Source: Alteromonas sp. BL110 (GTDB lineage: Bacteria; Pseudomonadota; Gammaproteobacteria; Enterobacterales; Alteromonadaceae). Taken from it: a DNA stretch of 64,000 nucleotides. The notes beneath the pieces are model-generated. The model saw only the letters and a program-made list of their open reading frames with translations. It searched no databases and was not told the DNA's origin. Positions 28,184 to 38,900 of the stretch are shown piece by piece. Both the position numbers and the translations under genes were made by a program. The stretch covers positions 2,666,001 to 2,730,000 of the forward strand of contig NZ_CP031967.1 in assembly GCF_003443615.1 (NCBI RefSeq), given 5' to 3'. Numbering within the stretch: position 1 is the stretch's first letter; each line of letters opens with the position of its first letter.

Positions 28184-28202
28184 GCAAATCATTATCATTT
28201 GC
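28184..28202 (+). promoter_or_regulatory. Fur box upstream of the heme locus
   Basis: A 19-base near-palindrome, GCAAATCATTATCATTTGC, is embedded in the pattern of the Fur consensus and lies 13 bases before the start codon of the heme receptor. Its position at or after the promoter would let Fe-Fur repress the locus. It fits the heme-uptake content of the operon. Confidence 0.85.
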
Positions 28203-28215
28203 GTTAAAAGAAAAA

Positions 28216-30159
28216 ATGAAACGAGTTAACCTTGTTCCCTCACTTGTTGTAGCCGCCAGCCTTCCTTTGGCTTTTTCAGCGTTAGCGGAAGATAACCTTG
28301 AACGCGTTGTGGTAACAGGTACCAGAACACCTAAATTGCTGGCTTCTTCACCGGTGAAGGTTGACGTAGTTGATAAAAAAGAGATTGCTCGATTAAGCAG
28401 AGGGACCTTACGCCAAGTGCTTGAAGTGATGCCCGGTGTTGTTGTTAGGCGCAGTCAAAAAGACGGCTACAATGTTCAGCTAAATGGCTTCAATGGCGAC
28501 CATGTGTTGGTGTTAATTAACGGCCAGCCTATCATTTCACCCACAGGCTCTTCGGTTGACCTTGACCAAATGAGTGTTGCCAATATTAAGCAAATTGAAA
28601 TTGTACGAGGCGCAGCTTCTGTGCTTTACGGTAGCTCTGCCATGGGCGGTGTTATCAACATCATTACCGAAAAAGTACAAGGAACGCAGTTTTCAGCAGA
28701 CTACGAGGCATCTTATTTTACCGATGATGCAGTTGAAGGGGATGAATTCGGGCATACGTCTAGGGTCAATGCTGCGAAAGCAATTAGTGATTGGCAGGTC
28801 GGAATTACGGCTCAGAACATTACCAACCCCGGTTTTGATTACGACGGAGAAACTACATCACAAGATGGTGGCGCGATAGATAAATCTTTTGTGCAAATGT
28901 CATTATCGACCTTGATAGATAGCGTTAGCGTACAATACAAAGGGCAGTGGTTAGATGAACAAAAAGACAAACCTCAGTCATCAATACCTGGTCAAGCCAC
29001 CATTATTAGCTACCTTTCTAACGTTACCCAATGGCAACATGATGTTCGCGTTGAGCAGCAATACGATTGGCATATCAACACACGCTATCTTTCACATGAT
29101 GAAGAAAGTGGTAACAGCAATGGGTTACGTCAAACCGATATTCAGCTTGCGGAACTTGAAGCGCAAAAGATTTATTCCACCAAAGATATTGAATGGGTAG
29201 GCGGCTTAGTTTTACACGGTGACACGCTTGATCAGCTAAACCTTGGCACGGGCACGGTTGAAGTCGACGATGTAAGTCGGGAAAGCGCCGAGCTTTATTT
29301 ACAAGGGAACTGGCAGCAAAACGACACTCAGCTTTTAGCGGGCGCAAGAATTCAAAACGATTCTGATTTTGGTTGGCATACCGCATTTAAAGTAAGCGGA
29401 AGTCAGTCATTTAGTGCTGATAATACTTCGTGGCAACTTCGCGCAGGGGCAGGTAGCAGTTATCGTGTGCCCAACCTTAAGGAACGCTATTACATTTTCG
29501 ACCACAGTAACTTGGGCTACATGGTGCTTGGCAACGACGCACTTACGCCTGAAACAGCGCTAAATGCCAACTTAGGCGCTAACTTTCGATTAACACCCAC
29601 CAAAAGTGATTGGTTATATCACCTTGATATTAACCTTCATTACACTACAGCTGACGATTTCATTACCACGGCAGTAGACGTGGATGCATCGCAAGATGCG
29701 GGGTTAGACATTTCAGTCTATCAAAACCTCGACGAAGCTACCCTTTACGGGGCTGACTTAAGCGCAAACGCGCAAAATGACAATTGGCAGTGGCAACTGA
29801 ATTATAGTTACTTAGTTGCCGAAGATGGTAGTTCTCAGCGCTTGCCCGAACGCCCTACTCACTTAGTAAAAGCGTCAGTGACCTATCAGTTTAGTCAAAC
29901 CGACACCAGCTTGCAGATTTACGGAGTACATGAGGGAAACGTGTCGCCTTCAAGTGGCTATACCTCAATTGCCAACGACAGCTTTACCACGCTAAACGCG
30001 GTCGTGCAGCATCAATTCACACCTCAATGGCAAGGACGCCTCGGACTTGAAAACCTTACCGATGAACATCGCTCAACCGATTCACTTCTAGCGGGTGCTT
30101 TCGACGCTAGACCGATTGCTGCAAGGCGATTGTATGTGGGCGTGAGTTACCAGTATTGA
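28216..30159 (+). CDS. TonB-dependent heme/hemoprotein receptor
   Basis: This 647-residue TBDR has a signal peptide (1-24, ending FSALA), a TonB box RVVVTGTRT, a plug (about 35-160) with MPGVVVRRS and GAASVLYGSSAMGGVINIIT, and a barrel ending in VGVSYQY. Heme receptors often carry a FRAP-NPNL motif, which is not obvious here. The assignment rests on the following HmuY, HmuTUV and HugZ genes and the Fur box. It would deliver heme into the periplasm with TonB energy. The ribosome site is weak, perhaps compensated by the A-rich leader. Confidence 0.85.
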   Translation: MKRVNLVPSLVVAASLPLAFSALAEDNLERVVVTGTRTPKLLASSPVKVDVVDKKEIARLSRGTLRQVLEVMPGVVVRRSQKDGYNVQLNGFNGDHVLVLINGQPIISPTGSSVDLDQMSVANIKQIEIVRGAASVLYGSSAMGGVINIITEKVQGTQFSADYEASYFTDDAVEGDEFGHTSRVNAAKAISDWQVGITAQNITNPGFDYDGETTSQDGGAIDKSFVQMSLSTLIDSVSVQYKGQWLDEQKDKPQSSIPGQATIISYLSNVTQWQHDVRVEQQYDWHINTRYLSHDEESGNSNGLRQTDIQLAELEAQKIYSTKDIEWVGGLVLHGDTLDQLNLGTGTVEVDDVSRESAELYLQGNWQQNDTQLLAGARIQNDSDFGWHTAFKVSGSQSFSADNTSWQLRAGAGSSYRVPNLKERYYIFDHSNLGYMVLGNDALTPETALNANLGANFRLTPTKSDWLYHLDINLHYTTADDFITTAVDVDASQDAGLDISVYQNLDEATLYGADLSANAQNDNWQWQLNYSYLVAEDGSSQRLPERPTHLVKASVTYQFSQTDTSLQIYGVHEGNVSPSSGYTSIANDSFTTLNAVVQHQFTPQWQGRLGLENLTDEHRSTDSLLAGAFDARPIAARRLYVGVSYQY

Positions 30160-30292
30160 AATAGTCAGTAGACGAATAGCAACGACATAGAAAACGCGTT
30201 TGAGATCAAAACAAAGAACACCTAACGGCAGATCCCAAACCAACAACTAAAACCCGCTGGTTAATTCGGCGAATTTTAAAAAAGGAAAACAC

Positions 30293-31435
30293 ATGAACAA
30301 AACCTATTTGGCTTTATTGCTTGCCATAACTTTCGGACTAACTGCTTGTGGTGGTTCAAGTAGCGATGACACCTCAGTTGAAACGCCTGATGAAGTAACC
30401 GATGGTAGTGGGGAGTCAGATGGCGGAAGCAGTGACGGCGCAAACGAAGAAGCGGCTATCTACGGGCCCTACAGTACGGGAACTACATCTGAGCCTGTCG
30501 CGGTTTACTTTGACTTAGATACTCAAACGCAGCTTACGCTCACCGACGAAGAAGCAGCGACAGATACCACTTGGGATATTGGTTTTAAACGTACTAGTGT
30601 GTTTTTAAATACGCACCAAGAAACAGCCGTTAGCCTTTATTTCACTGGAAATAACAGCGACTTTTACGATGATACGGGCGCGCCAGTATCTGACATGTTC
30701 CTTAATGCTAGTGCTGACAGCGAACTAGACGACTACTTAGCTGTTACTCAAAGCGATATACCACAAGTTGACGCGTTCAGCACAGATACAGAAACTCAAG
30801 TGATCGGCGATACCTTTTACAACTACGACTTCACCACTCACGTAGTAACGCCAAATGAAGAGACCTATTACATTGTGTCTTCTGACAGTAACTATACAAA
30901 ATTTCACGTTACCGATATTGTCACTGAAGGGCGAGGTATTGGCGAAATAACCCTTGGCGTTATGCATCAAAGCGTTCTTGACGGGCAAAGCACATTTGCT
31001 GAAGAAGTCGCCCTAACCGTTGATGCGGTAGGTTGTAGCGACGCCGTTTACGTTGATTTCGATTTGCAGCAAGTGGTTACACAAGCTGACGGTTGGGACT
31101 TATCTATTCCGTGCGCAGACGGCGCTGGGGAATTTACCCTTTCTATTGCTGAGGACGCTACCGTACTTCGCACCGACGCTGAAACTTACGATGGCATTGA
31201 TACTGAAGCAGCGCAGTTCTATGGCTTTAGCGAAGAGACAGTTAGCGAGTACGCGATGAGTACGAACAACTGGTATTTCTACGACAGCACCAGCCACTTA
31301 CTTTACTCACAGTTTGGGGTTTATTTAATTCAGGCAGGCGACACGACCTACAAGCTTCAAATTACCAGCTATTACGATGAAGAGGGAACATCAGGTGCCT
31401 ATAGTTTCCGCGCTGACCCGGTAAGTGGAGAGTAA
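30293..31435 (+). CDS. HmuY-family lipoprotein with tandem HmuY-like halves
   Basis: This 380-residue surface or periplasmic lipoprotein has lipobox LTAC (Cys19) followed by an acidic Ser/Asp/Glu linker (about 20-55). HmuY proteins bind heme and hand it to a TBDR. Two similar segments are visible: TTWDIGFKRT around Trp94 and DGWDLSIP around Trp268, so the protein looks like an internal duplication. Classic HmuY is about 215 residues, so this is nearly twice the usual length. The heme ligands of Porphyromonas HmuY (two His) are not obvious. It sits between receptor and periplasmic binding protein genes and likely scavenges heme. Confidence 0.72.
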   Translation: MNKTYLALLLAITFGLTACGGSSSDDTSVETPDEVTDGSGESDGGSSDGANEEAAIYGPYSTGTTSEPVAVYFDLDTQTQLTLTDEEAATDTTWDIGFKRTSVFLNTHQETAVSLYFTGNNSDFYDDTGAPVSDMFLNASADSELDDYLAVTQSDIPQVDAFSTDTETQVIGDTFYNYDFTTHVVTPNEETYYIVSSDSNYTKFHVTDIVTEGRGIGEITLGVMHQSVLDGQSTFAEEVALTVDAVGCSDAVYVDFDLQQVVTQADGWDLSIPCADGAGEFTLSIAEDATVLRTDAETYDGIDTEAAQFYGFSEETVSEYAMSTNNWYFYDSTSHLLYSQFGVYLIQAGDTTYKLQITSYYDEEGTSGAYSFRADPVSGE

Positions 31436-31438
31436 ACC

Positions 31439-32395
31439 ATGTCGCAACACGCTCTTTCACTTTCTTCGATAGCCGCAAAAGCTATTTCTGCGGTGATGGT
31501 AGGGTGGAGTTTGTTTGCCGTAGGGGCGTTTAGCGCCCCTTTAGATGAAACGCAAACTGCCTCACCTCGAATTGTTACCGCTGGTGGCAGTATCACCGAA
31601 ATTGTTTTCGCTTTAGGACGAGGCGATTGGGTAATTGCGACTGACAGTACCAGTATGTACCCAAAAGAAGCGGCAAGTTTAACTAAGCTTGGGTACTTTC
31701 GTCAGCTTAGCACTGAAGGAGTATTGGCCCAACAGCCCACAATGCTGCTAGGAGCAGAGGCGACAGGCCCAAGTGTTGCGCTTGAACAAATAGCCCATGC
31801 TGGCGTAGAGGTTACTACCTTTAACGTAGATAAAAACTTAAGTGGCCTTAAGCGCCTAGTACTGGATATTGGCGAAAAACTATCGGCAAGTGATAAAGCC
31901 ATTGCACTTGTTCATGATATTGAAAAGAACGTTAAGCAACAAAAGGCGCGGTACGCCGATAAAACCTTAGCGTTCAATACGCCAATTAAAGCGCTCTTTG
32001 TGGTGGCGAATAACGACAGAGGGATAACGGTAGCAGGTAAAAATACTGTGCCTCAAGCGCTTTTCGATACACTGGGTATCGTTAATATAGGTGCATTAGT
32101 AGAAGGTTACAAAGTGATGAGCGCTGAGTCTGTGCTGATGCAAAACCCTGATATTGTGATTGCTGCTGGGCACATGCTGCATGGGAAAAGCGCGAAGGAT
32201 GCACTTTGTACGCACCATGCGTTGGCAGCCACCTTTGCTGGTATTCATTGCCTAGTTGAAGCCATGGATAGCAGTATAAGCCTAGGCCTATCGCCGCGCT
32301 TTCATGTAGCGCTTCAGCGTGTCGCAGAGCACGCAGAAAAAGCCATTGAAATTAAACAAACGCAAAATACTGCCAACAGTAGAACGAGTCTATAA
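31439..32395 (+). CDS. hmuT: Heme ABC transporter periplasmic binding protein
   Basis: This 318-residue protein matches HmuT/ChuT-type binding proteins (helical-backbone metal receptor fold): IVTAGGSITEIVFALG near the start of the mature chain, the SMYPKEAASLTKLGYFRQLS segment and the SVALEQIAHAGVEV segment. Signal sequence is about residues 1-32. It binds heme in the periplasm and docks on the permease. GGAGAG lies within the end of the HmuY gene, 3 bases before the start, and its stop overlaps the next start (TAATG), so the genes are co-translated. Confidence 0.88.
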   Translation: MSQHALSLSSIAAKAISAVMVGWSLFAVGAFSAPLDETQTASPRIVTAGGSITEIVFALGRGDWVIATDSTSMYPKEAASLTKLGYFRQLSTEGVLAQQPTMLLGAEATGPSVALEQIAHAGVEVTTFNVDKNLSGLKRLVLDIGEKLSASDKAIALVHDIEKNVKQQKARYADKTLAFNTPIKALFVVANNDRGITVAGKNTVPQALFDTLGIVNIGALVEGYKVMSAESVLMQNPDIVIAAGHMLHGKSAKDALCTHHALAATFAGIHCLVEAMDSSISLGLSPRFHVALQRVAEHAEKAIEIKQTQNTANSRTSL

Positions 32396-33579
32396 TGCAG
32401 TTATCTTCCGCAGCTAAGCGCAGTGATAACCTAGGCGATAACTTAAGTGATTATTCAAGTGTTCACCCAAGCTATCACCCAAGCGATTATTCATCTAAGC
32501 CTATAGTGCTTCAGCTTATTAATGCCCGCGAGCAGCGCAAACGTATTGGCATGGGCATACTGGTCTTATTGCTGTTGGTCTGCGCTTATGTGGGGTTAAC
32601 CCGCGGCAGCTTACCAATTGATATTGAACAGCAACTTAGTTACTTCATTAGCGGCGGCAATACGGTAAAAAATACGGTAGAAAATACGGCAACAAACACC
32701 ACCCATTGGTATGTGCTGTCTGAAATAAGGTTACCGAGGGTGATCATGACTATGCTGATTGGAGCACTGCTAGCCGTATCTGGCTGTGCCATGCAGGGGC
32801 TAGTGCGCAATCCGCTCGCTGACCCTGGCTTAATTGGTATTGCCGGTGGCGCAGCCGCCGCAGCCGCCCTTAGTATGTCTATTGTACCTCCGCTTCTCCC
32901 TGCACTTGAGTCTGTATGGGTAGCTATGTGGGCCTTTGGTGGTGCGCTACTTTCTGTTTGGACGGTGCTTCGGTTTTCAAATGGGCCGCAAGGTGTTTCA
33001 GTAGCAGCGCTTATTTTGGCAGGAGTTGCCATTAACGCATTAACCAGCACGGTAATAGGGGCTATCAGTTATGTAGCAAGCGATGATGCTCTTCGCCAAA
33101 TAAGTTACTGGACTATGGGGAGTTTAGCCGGAGCAAGCTGGCCACTTTGTAGTTTAATCGCCTTAGCGAGCTTTATTGCTATTACAGGGTTAATGAAAAG
33201 CCGCAATGCCCTTAATTTACTGGCGCTTGGAGAAACAGAAGCGGCTTACATGGGACTGAATGTTACTCGTTATAAACAAAGAGTTTTATGGCTGGTTGCG
33301 TTTTCTGTGGCATTAGCAACGGCGCTGTGCGGCATTATCGGTTTTGTTGGTTTGGTGGTGCCTCATATGTGTAGGGCAATATTTGGCGTAAACCACAAGG
33401 TACTAATACCTGCCAGTGCGCTAACAGGGGCGCTATTGCTGATAATTGCCGATACACTAGCACGAACGCTATTTGTACCTATGGAAATACCTATTGGTAT
33501 TGTTACATCGGCAGTAGGGGCGCCATTTTTCCTCTACTTACTGTGGCAGCAAAGACGCATATTTAGTGGTGGGGTGTAG
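32395..33579 (+). CDS. hmuU: Heme ABC transporter permease (FecCD family)
   Basis: This 394-residue FecCD-type permease has the conserved GCAMQGLVRNPLADPGLIG motif and VGLVVPHMCR near the end, with about ten helices; it forms the heme channel with HmuV. Its start overlaps the hmuT stop by one base. Two unusual parts enlarge it beyond the usual 330-345 residues. One is an N-terminal extension of about 50 residues rich in Ser/Asp/Tyr/His repeats (about 9-37). The other is a short loop of repeated NTVKNT, NTVENT, NTATNT units around residues 85-105. Both are on or near the membrane surface and are probably disordered. Confidence 0.88.
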   Translation: MQLSSAAKRSDNLGDNLSDYSSVHPSYHPSDYSSKPIVLQLINAREQRKRIGMGILVLLLLVCAYVGLTRGSLPIDIEQQLSYFISGGNTVKNTVENTATNTTHWYVLSEIRLPRVIMTMLIGALLAVSGCAMQGLVRNPLADPGLIGIAGGAAAAAALSMSIVPPLLPALESVWVAMWAFGGALLSVWTVLRFSNGPQGVSVAALILAGVAINALTSTVIGAISYVASDDALRQISYWTMGSLAGASWPLCSLIALASFIAITGLMKSRNALNLLALGETEAAYMGLNVTRYKQRVLWLVAFSVALATALCGIIGFVGLVVPHMCRAIFGVNHKVLIPASALTGALLLIIADTLARTLFVPMEIPIGIVTSAVGAPFFLYLLWQQRRIFSGGV

Positions 33580-33584
33580 CTAAA

Positions 33585-34415
33585 ATGAAAATTGAAAGCC
33601 TAGCGCAAAGCGAAAATGGCAAACGGTTAAACACGGCGTTGCTTACACTGAAAGATGTTGTGATAGCAAGAGGTGAGAAACGCTTGATTGAGCCTTTGTC
33701 GCTGTCTTTCCATACCGGTGAGTTTACCGCTATCGCCGGTGAAAACGGATGTGGTAAATCTACGTTGTTAAGTATGCTTAGTGGTGTAGAAACGCCATCT
33801 AGTGGAACGCTAACCCTTGCTGGGCGAGACATCAGTTCGCTAAGCGCAAACCAGTTAGCAAAGCAGCGTGCAGTGATGGCGCAAAGTGCGTCAACGCCAT
33901 TTGGATTTATCGCCGACGAGCTACTTCATTTAGCGCGGTATCAGCATATTGAATCGCTAGAACACAAGAGTCGTTTGATTAATCTTGTAGCCGAGCAGTT
34001 CGACATTACGCACTTACTTGCTCGAAATATTCAAACCTTGTCTGGCGGAGAAAGACAAAGGATATTTCTGGCTAAGGCCGTTCTTCAAATACTGCCAAGC
34101 GATCAGAATGAGAGGCTGGAAGGCAAGCTGTTGTTATTAGATGAGCCCACCTCAGCTTTAGATTTACGACATCAAAAACTGGTGATGCAGCAACTAGTAG
34201 CGCTGCGAGCAAAAGGGCTGTGTATCGTATGTGTAAGTCACGACCTTAATTTGATTTCGCCTTATTGCGACAGACTAATTTTACTGGGTGAAAAGCAGTG
34301 TTTAGCCGACGGCGCTCCAGCAGGGGTTCTTACTACCGATATGCTATCTCGGTGCTATCACACTCAACTAAACCTAATTAAAAACGAACAAAAACAGGTT
34401 TTCGTAACCCATTAA
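33585..34415 (+). CDS. hmuV: Heme ABC transporter ATP-binding protein
   Basis: This 276-residue ATPase powers the heme transporter. The Walker A motif GENGCGKST, signature LSGGERQR and Walker B LLLLDEPTSALD are all present, followed by the switch His in CVSHDLN. Length is normal (about 255-275). It follows the permease by 5 bp. It is the last gene of the transporter trio; hugZ follows after about 45 bp. Confidence 0.92.
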   Translation: MKIESLAQSENGKRLNTALLTLKDVVIARGEKRLIEPLSLSFHTGEFTAIAGENGCGKSTLLSMLSGVETPSSGTLTLAGRDISSLSANQLAKQRAVMAQSASTPFGFIADELLHLARYQHIESLEHKSRLINLVAEQFDITHLLARNIQTLSGGERQRIFLAKAVLQILPSDQNERLEGKLLLLDEPTSALDLRHQKLVMQQLVALRAKGLCIVCVSHDLNLISPYCDRLILLGEKQCLADGAPAGVLTTDMLSRCYHTQLNLIKNEQKQVFVTH

Positions 34416-34459
34416 TTTTTGCGAAAACAGAAAACAGAAAAACAAGAACGGAGTTAACT

Positions 34460-35191
34460 ATGAGCATGCAATCTATTGCATTTCAGGCAAAACAGCTAAG
34501 CCGAACACATCATAGCGGTGTATTGGGCACGCATTCAACTTCAATGCCCGGCTACCCTTTTGGTTCGGTTGTACCTTATTATTTAACGCCCGCCGGAGAT
34601 GCAGTTATCTATATTAGCGATATCGCACTTCATACGCGCAATATAAAAGCAAACGACAAGGTAAGCTTAACCATTTTTGATGCCGGTGAAGATGACTCTC
34701 AGGCGAACGGTCGCGTGACGATAATGGGGAGCGCTGAACTTGCTAACCAAGAAGAAGTGAAAGGGCAGTATCTTCGTTTATTTCCACAAGCTAAAAAATA
34801 CGAGCAAACCCATGATTTCAACTTTTACGTTATTCGTATTGAACGAGCACGTTTTATTGGAGGGTTCGGGAAAATCCATTGGGTTGATAAAAACTATTGG
34901 CGCGTCGAAGCCCAAGATTGGCATAGCGCACCAGAGGGCATGATTACCCATATGAATGAAGACCATCAAGACGCGATGCAGCTTATCTTGCAGCACAAAG
35001 TAGGTGTAAACATTGAAGCGCCGATAATGCACAGCGTGTTTCCAGAAGGTATGCATTGCGGTACAGAAAAACAGACCTGGTTTATCCCTTTTGAGGTGCT
35101 ATGCGTGTCTTCAACGGATGTAAGGAAAGCCTTAGTGAAACTGACTAATGACGCACGGAATGCGCTTAACGTACCCAAAGCGGTGTCGTAG
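34460..35191 (+). CDS. hugZ: HugZ-family heme oxygenase
   Basis: This 243-residue protein combines an N-terminal pyridoxamine-phosphate-oxidase-like split barrel (about 1-150) with a DUF2470 domain (about 160-240, starting HMNEDHQDAM). HugZ proteins degrade heme and release iron in the cytoplasm. The family's split-barrel segment is readable as SRTHHSGVLGTHS and GYPFGSVVPYYL. It follows hmuV by about 45 bp, with AACGGAGT as ribosome site, so heme entering through HmuTUV is processed here. A typical length, no signal peptide. Confidence 0.88.
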   Translation: MSMQSIAFQAKQLSRTHHSGVLGTHSTSMPGYPFGSVVPYYLTPAGDAVIYISDIALHTRNIKANDKVSLTIFDAGEDDSQANGRVTIMGSAELANQEEVKGQYLRLFPQAKKYEQTHDFNFYVIRIERARFIGGFGKIHWVDKNYWRVEAQDWHSAPEGMITHMNEDHQDAMQLILQHKVGVNIEAPIMHSVFPEGMHCGTEKQTWFIPFEVLCVSSTDVRKALVKLTNDARNALNVPKAVS

Positions 35192-35313
35192 CTGCTGTAG
35201 TTTTGACGATAGCTGGCTGCTCTAAATAATAGCTGGCTATAGTTGCTTCGTTTTCGTCATAGTGCGATGGTAGGTAGACCTTCGATAAAACGCTGAGCCG
35301 AGGAGTGTGAAAG

Positions 35314-35763
35314 ATGACGGATATAAAACGTAGACAGTTTGTAACGAGTGCTAGCGCACTGGCTTCTTTTGCTGCATTACCTGCCAGTGCCAGCTCTCCA
35401 ATTTCTTTACCTTCAGACTCTGCTAAGTCTTCGAGCATGAAAAATAGTATGCTTCCCCCCATACTTCATATGGTTTATTTTTGGCTCAACAATTCCGGCT
35501 CTAATGAAGATAGAGCGAAGTTGATAGCTGGCTTAGAGTCCTTAAAAGCTATTCCACAAATTCATTCTCTTCACATTGGCGTACCTGCAAATACTTTAAA
35601 GCGCGATGTTATAGATAATTCTTTTGATGTGTCTGAGCTCATGTTTTTTGAAAGTATCGAGGCGCAAAACGAATACCAATCTCATCCAATTCATAAACAG
35701 TTTGTTAAGCAGTGCTCGGGTTTATGGAGCAAAGTCGTAGTACGAGATTCTGTTTCGGTATAG
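35314..35763 (+). CDS. Exported Dabb (stress-responsive A/B barrel) domain protein
   Basis: This 149-residue protein starts with a twin-arginine-like KRRQFVTSASALASFAALPAS signal (about residues 4-24). The mature part (about 48-148) has the Dabb/ABM fold pattern HMVYFWL, LPGAL-like helix, and QNEYQSHPIHKQFVKQ. Dabb domains dimerise and bind small hydrophobic molecules, and relatives of the barrel act on heme, so a periplasmic role linked to the preceding heme genes is possible. It is 122 bp downstream of hugZ with its own GAGTG ribosome site and is followed by a strong terminator. Function is not known. Confidence 0.7.
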   Translation: MTDIKRRQFVTSASALASFAALPASASSPISLPSDSAKSSSMKNSMLPPILHMVYFWLNNSGSNEDRAKLIAGLESLKAIPQIHSLHIGVPANTLKRDVIDNSFDVSELMFFESIEAQNEYQSHPIHKQFVKQCSGLWSKVVVRDSVSV

Positions 35764-35821
35764 GGCTCATTGACGGCTTAATTCAAAGCTGTCGCCTTCG
35801 GTGCGGCTTCAACCCAATAAA

Positions 35822-35857
35822 AAAGCATCACCCTAGGTTTATGCAGGGTGATGCTTT
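35822..35857. terminator. Strong bidirectional terminator between heme locus and Oar-type TBDR
   Basis: AAAGCATCACCCT (35822-35834) and AGGGTGATGCTTT (35845-35857) give a perfect 13-bp stem with a 10-base loop. Both flanks are T/A rich, suiting the converging transcripts. Confidence 0.9.
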
Positions 35858-35938
35858 ATTCTCAATTATTTGGGAAAGCCTTAAGTCGGCGTTAGAAGCA
35901 TTTAAATAGTGTTTTCACACAAGCTTTTAAGTGCAGCA

Positions 35939-38900
35939 TTAAAACGTATATTTAACGCCAACCTTAATTCTCCAGGTTGATTGCTCTTCATCGAAAGAAT
36001 CGTAGTTTCGAGTATCAGTGCCTCCAGACGCTTCTTGGTAAACATATTGGCCTGCGTCGTTTACATCGTAATCAAACAAAATTTGCTGAGGGAAGCTCAT
36101 TTCGTACACCTTGCCCCAGTCGTCATTGAGCAAGTTCGCAAAATTATCTATGTTTAGGTAAATGCGACCTTTATGGCCTTCAACAAACCCTGGGATCTCT
36201 TGAGAAATTGCTAAGTCCATAGTGGTAACCCAAGGCTGCGTGTTTGCGTATTTATCTACATAGCCTCCTGCGTAACCGGCCACGCCAGCTTGTTCTGCAA
36301 TAGCCATAATTTCGTCGTAGCTTAGACCACTTTCAAAATCCACCGCTGCGTCGTTTGCACCAGATGGAATGTAAGGTAGATAGATATCTGAATCGTCAAA
36401 GGCGGTTTGATCGCCTAAGCCGCCGTCTTGGTATGAACCCAGTACCCACGAGAATGGTTGACCTGAGCGGCGCTCAAAGAATAAATTAATGTTAGTGTTA
36501 TACCCTTCAAAGAATTGATGGGTATAGCCTAAGTTAACCAACAAGCGATGCTTAGTTTCATAGTAAGCGGTGCCTAACAGCGGGTCGTTACGATTTACGG
36601 TTACTTCATACTGATAGTTCGATTCGCCTGTAGAGCTTGTACCAGGATTAACTTCAGTAATATCTTGGTGAGTATAAGAAGCATTTAAGCTGAAGCCGTT
36701 ATCCCATTGCTTAGCCAGTGCAGTGGTAAATAGGATGCTGCGGCCGCCATCATCAGAATTGGTAAGCTGAATGTCATAGTTATCAGCGTATTCAGTTCCA
36801 TCGTAAACGTTATCCCAAATGATGCGACCGTCAACCGTACTATTGCCGCTGTCTATGCGAGACAAGTCTTCCCAATAGGCCGCATTTTTACGGTCAACAT
36901 AGGTAAGCTCAGTGGTCCATGCAAAGTTATCGCCCACGTTTGGAATATCGAAGGTGTAGTCTGCCGCTATTTGATAGCGCCAGTCTGAAGGTAGCTCAAA
37001 ATCAGGATCGATACTGTTCGTACTACCAGCACCTTGTACAAGTGCACTCTGGGCTTCAGTTGGAACTGATGTGAAGTCGACGGAGGCAGCGTCTAAATTT
37101 GAAAAGGTGATTGAATCGTTTGTGACGCCGTCAGAAGTATAAGCGTTAGATATCCACACCAATGGCATGCCGCCGTAGAAACGACCCACACCACCGCGAA
37201 GCGTGAGATTGTCGTTCAACGTCCAGTTGAAGCTCAGACGAGGTAAGATAATATCAAAACCATCTAGGTTTTCAGTATTGGCAAAGCCGTATGTATTGGC
37301 AAAATTATCGTTAAGCTGTGGCGAGTCTTCTACAGTAAGGTACTCGTACCGAAGACCACCAGTAACCATGAAGTCTTCAAACAATTCAAACGTCGCATCA
37401 CCGTAAAGCGCGTAGACTGTACTCTCTACGTCGTATGCCAAGTCATCTACATTGTTAGTGTAAGCATTTGCGTATTCGAAGAAAGAAATGTCTTGATTAG
37501 CTAAACCTTCTACATCGTCGAAGTACCAAGTGCCTAATGAATCACGACCGTACAGGTTGTAATTCCAGGTGTTTTCAATTTCGCCACCAAACTTATATTC
37601 AACATCTCCCGCAAGGTATGTAGCGTGAGCCGCAAAGTTCCAAACTTCATTTGCAAGTACGTTTGCGTGTCGGTTTTCATCAACGCCTGCAATAACAGAG
37701 TAGCCGCTATCGGTGCCCGTTGCAGTATCTATATTGATTTCGCCCCAATTTGAAGCGGTAACAGAGGCTTGCTCAAATTCTTTGTAAGATACGCTTATCT
37801 CAGTTTGAAGATTATCGGTCCAATCTGAGTAAATATGGGTAGTGTAGTAAGTATTCTTTTGGGCGAGTGTCCAAGTATTAGAAGTGAGCAGCACCTGATC
37901 AGCGTCATCATTGTAATTTTGTGCAGCGGTATTTTCTTGGTAGCTGTAGGTAAAATCCGCGCGGTGATTATTGTTTATGTTCCAATCTAGCTTAACTAAG
38001 AACTTTTCATCTTCATCAGCATCGGGAGCGCCAGCAATAGAGTCCTCGAGTCCGTATGTCTCACTAAGAGCGGTAATCACACTTTCGGCGGCTGTGACTA
38101 AATCAGACGGATAAGCTGAAGCATTGAAGCCGGTATCTATTTCCTCTTCCCATTTCTCGTAAGATCCGAAGAAGAAAAGTTTATCTTTAATTAAAGGTCC
38201 GCCTAACGTAAACCCATAAGAAGATTCTTCGTTATCAATATCATAATCTGTGTTGTAAAGCTTTGTATCTTCGGCCGTACCTGAGAAAGGGACTTCTTCA
38301 TAAAATGCAGTGCCATGAAATTCATTTGTACCTGACTTTGTCACCACGTTCACATTGCCGCCACCAAACTTACCGGCGCGGGCAGTAAAAGGAGTAAACT
38401 CGACAGATACCTGGCTAATAGCATCTAGTGAAACAGGCGGTCGAGACGTGGGGTAGCCATTTGATTGCAAACCAAAAGTGTCGTTAACACCTACACCATC
38501 TACGGTGAAGGTATTGTATTTAGGGTTTGAACCAGCAATGCTCAACTCTTCACCATCAGCGCTTACTACAGCCAGCGGGTTCGAGCGTACAATGTCTTTG
38601 ATATCACGATTAAATGTAGGCATGTTGGAAATAGCGGACTCTCCGAATACCGAGTTCGAACCATTATTCGCAAAAAAATCTCGACTACCTGTAACCGTCA
38701 CACGCTCAATACTAGACGCAGACTCTAGTACTGTATCTAGCTCGAAGGTGTCATTTAACTCTAAGTAGACATCTTCGATAATGCGTCCTTGGAATTTATC
38801 TGACTCAACAACAATCATATATGGGCCTCCAACGCGCAAACCACGCGCTGAAAACGCGCCATCTTCGTTAACCGTGACTTCTTTTACAGTACCTGAAGGC

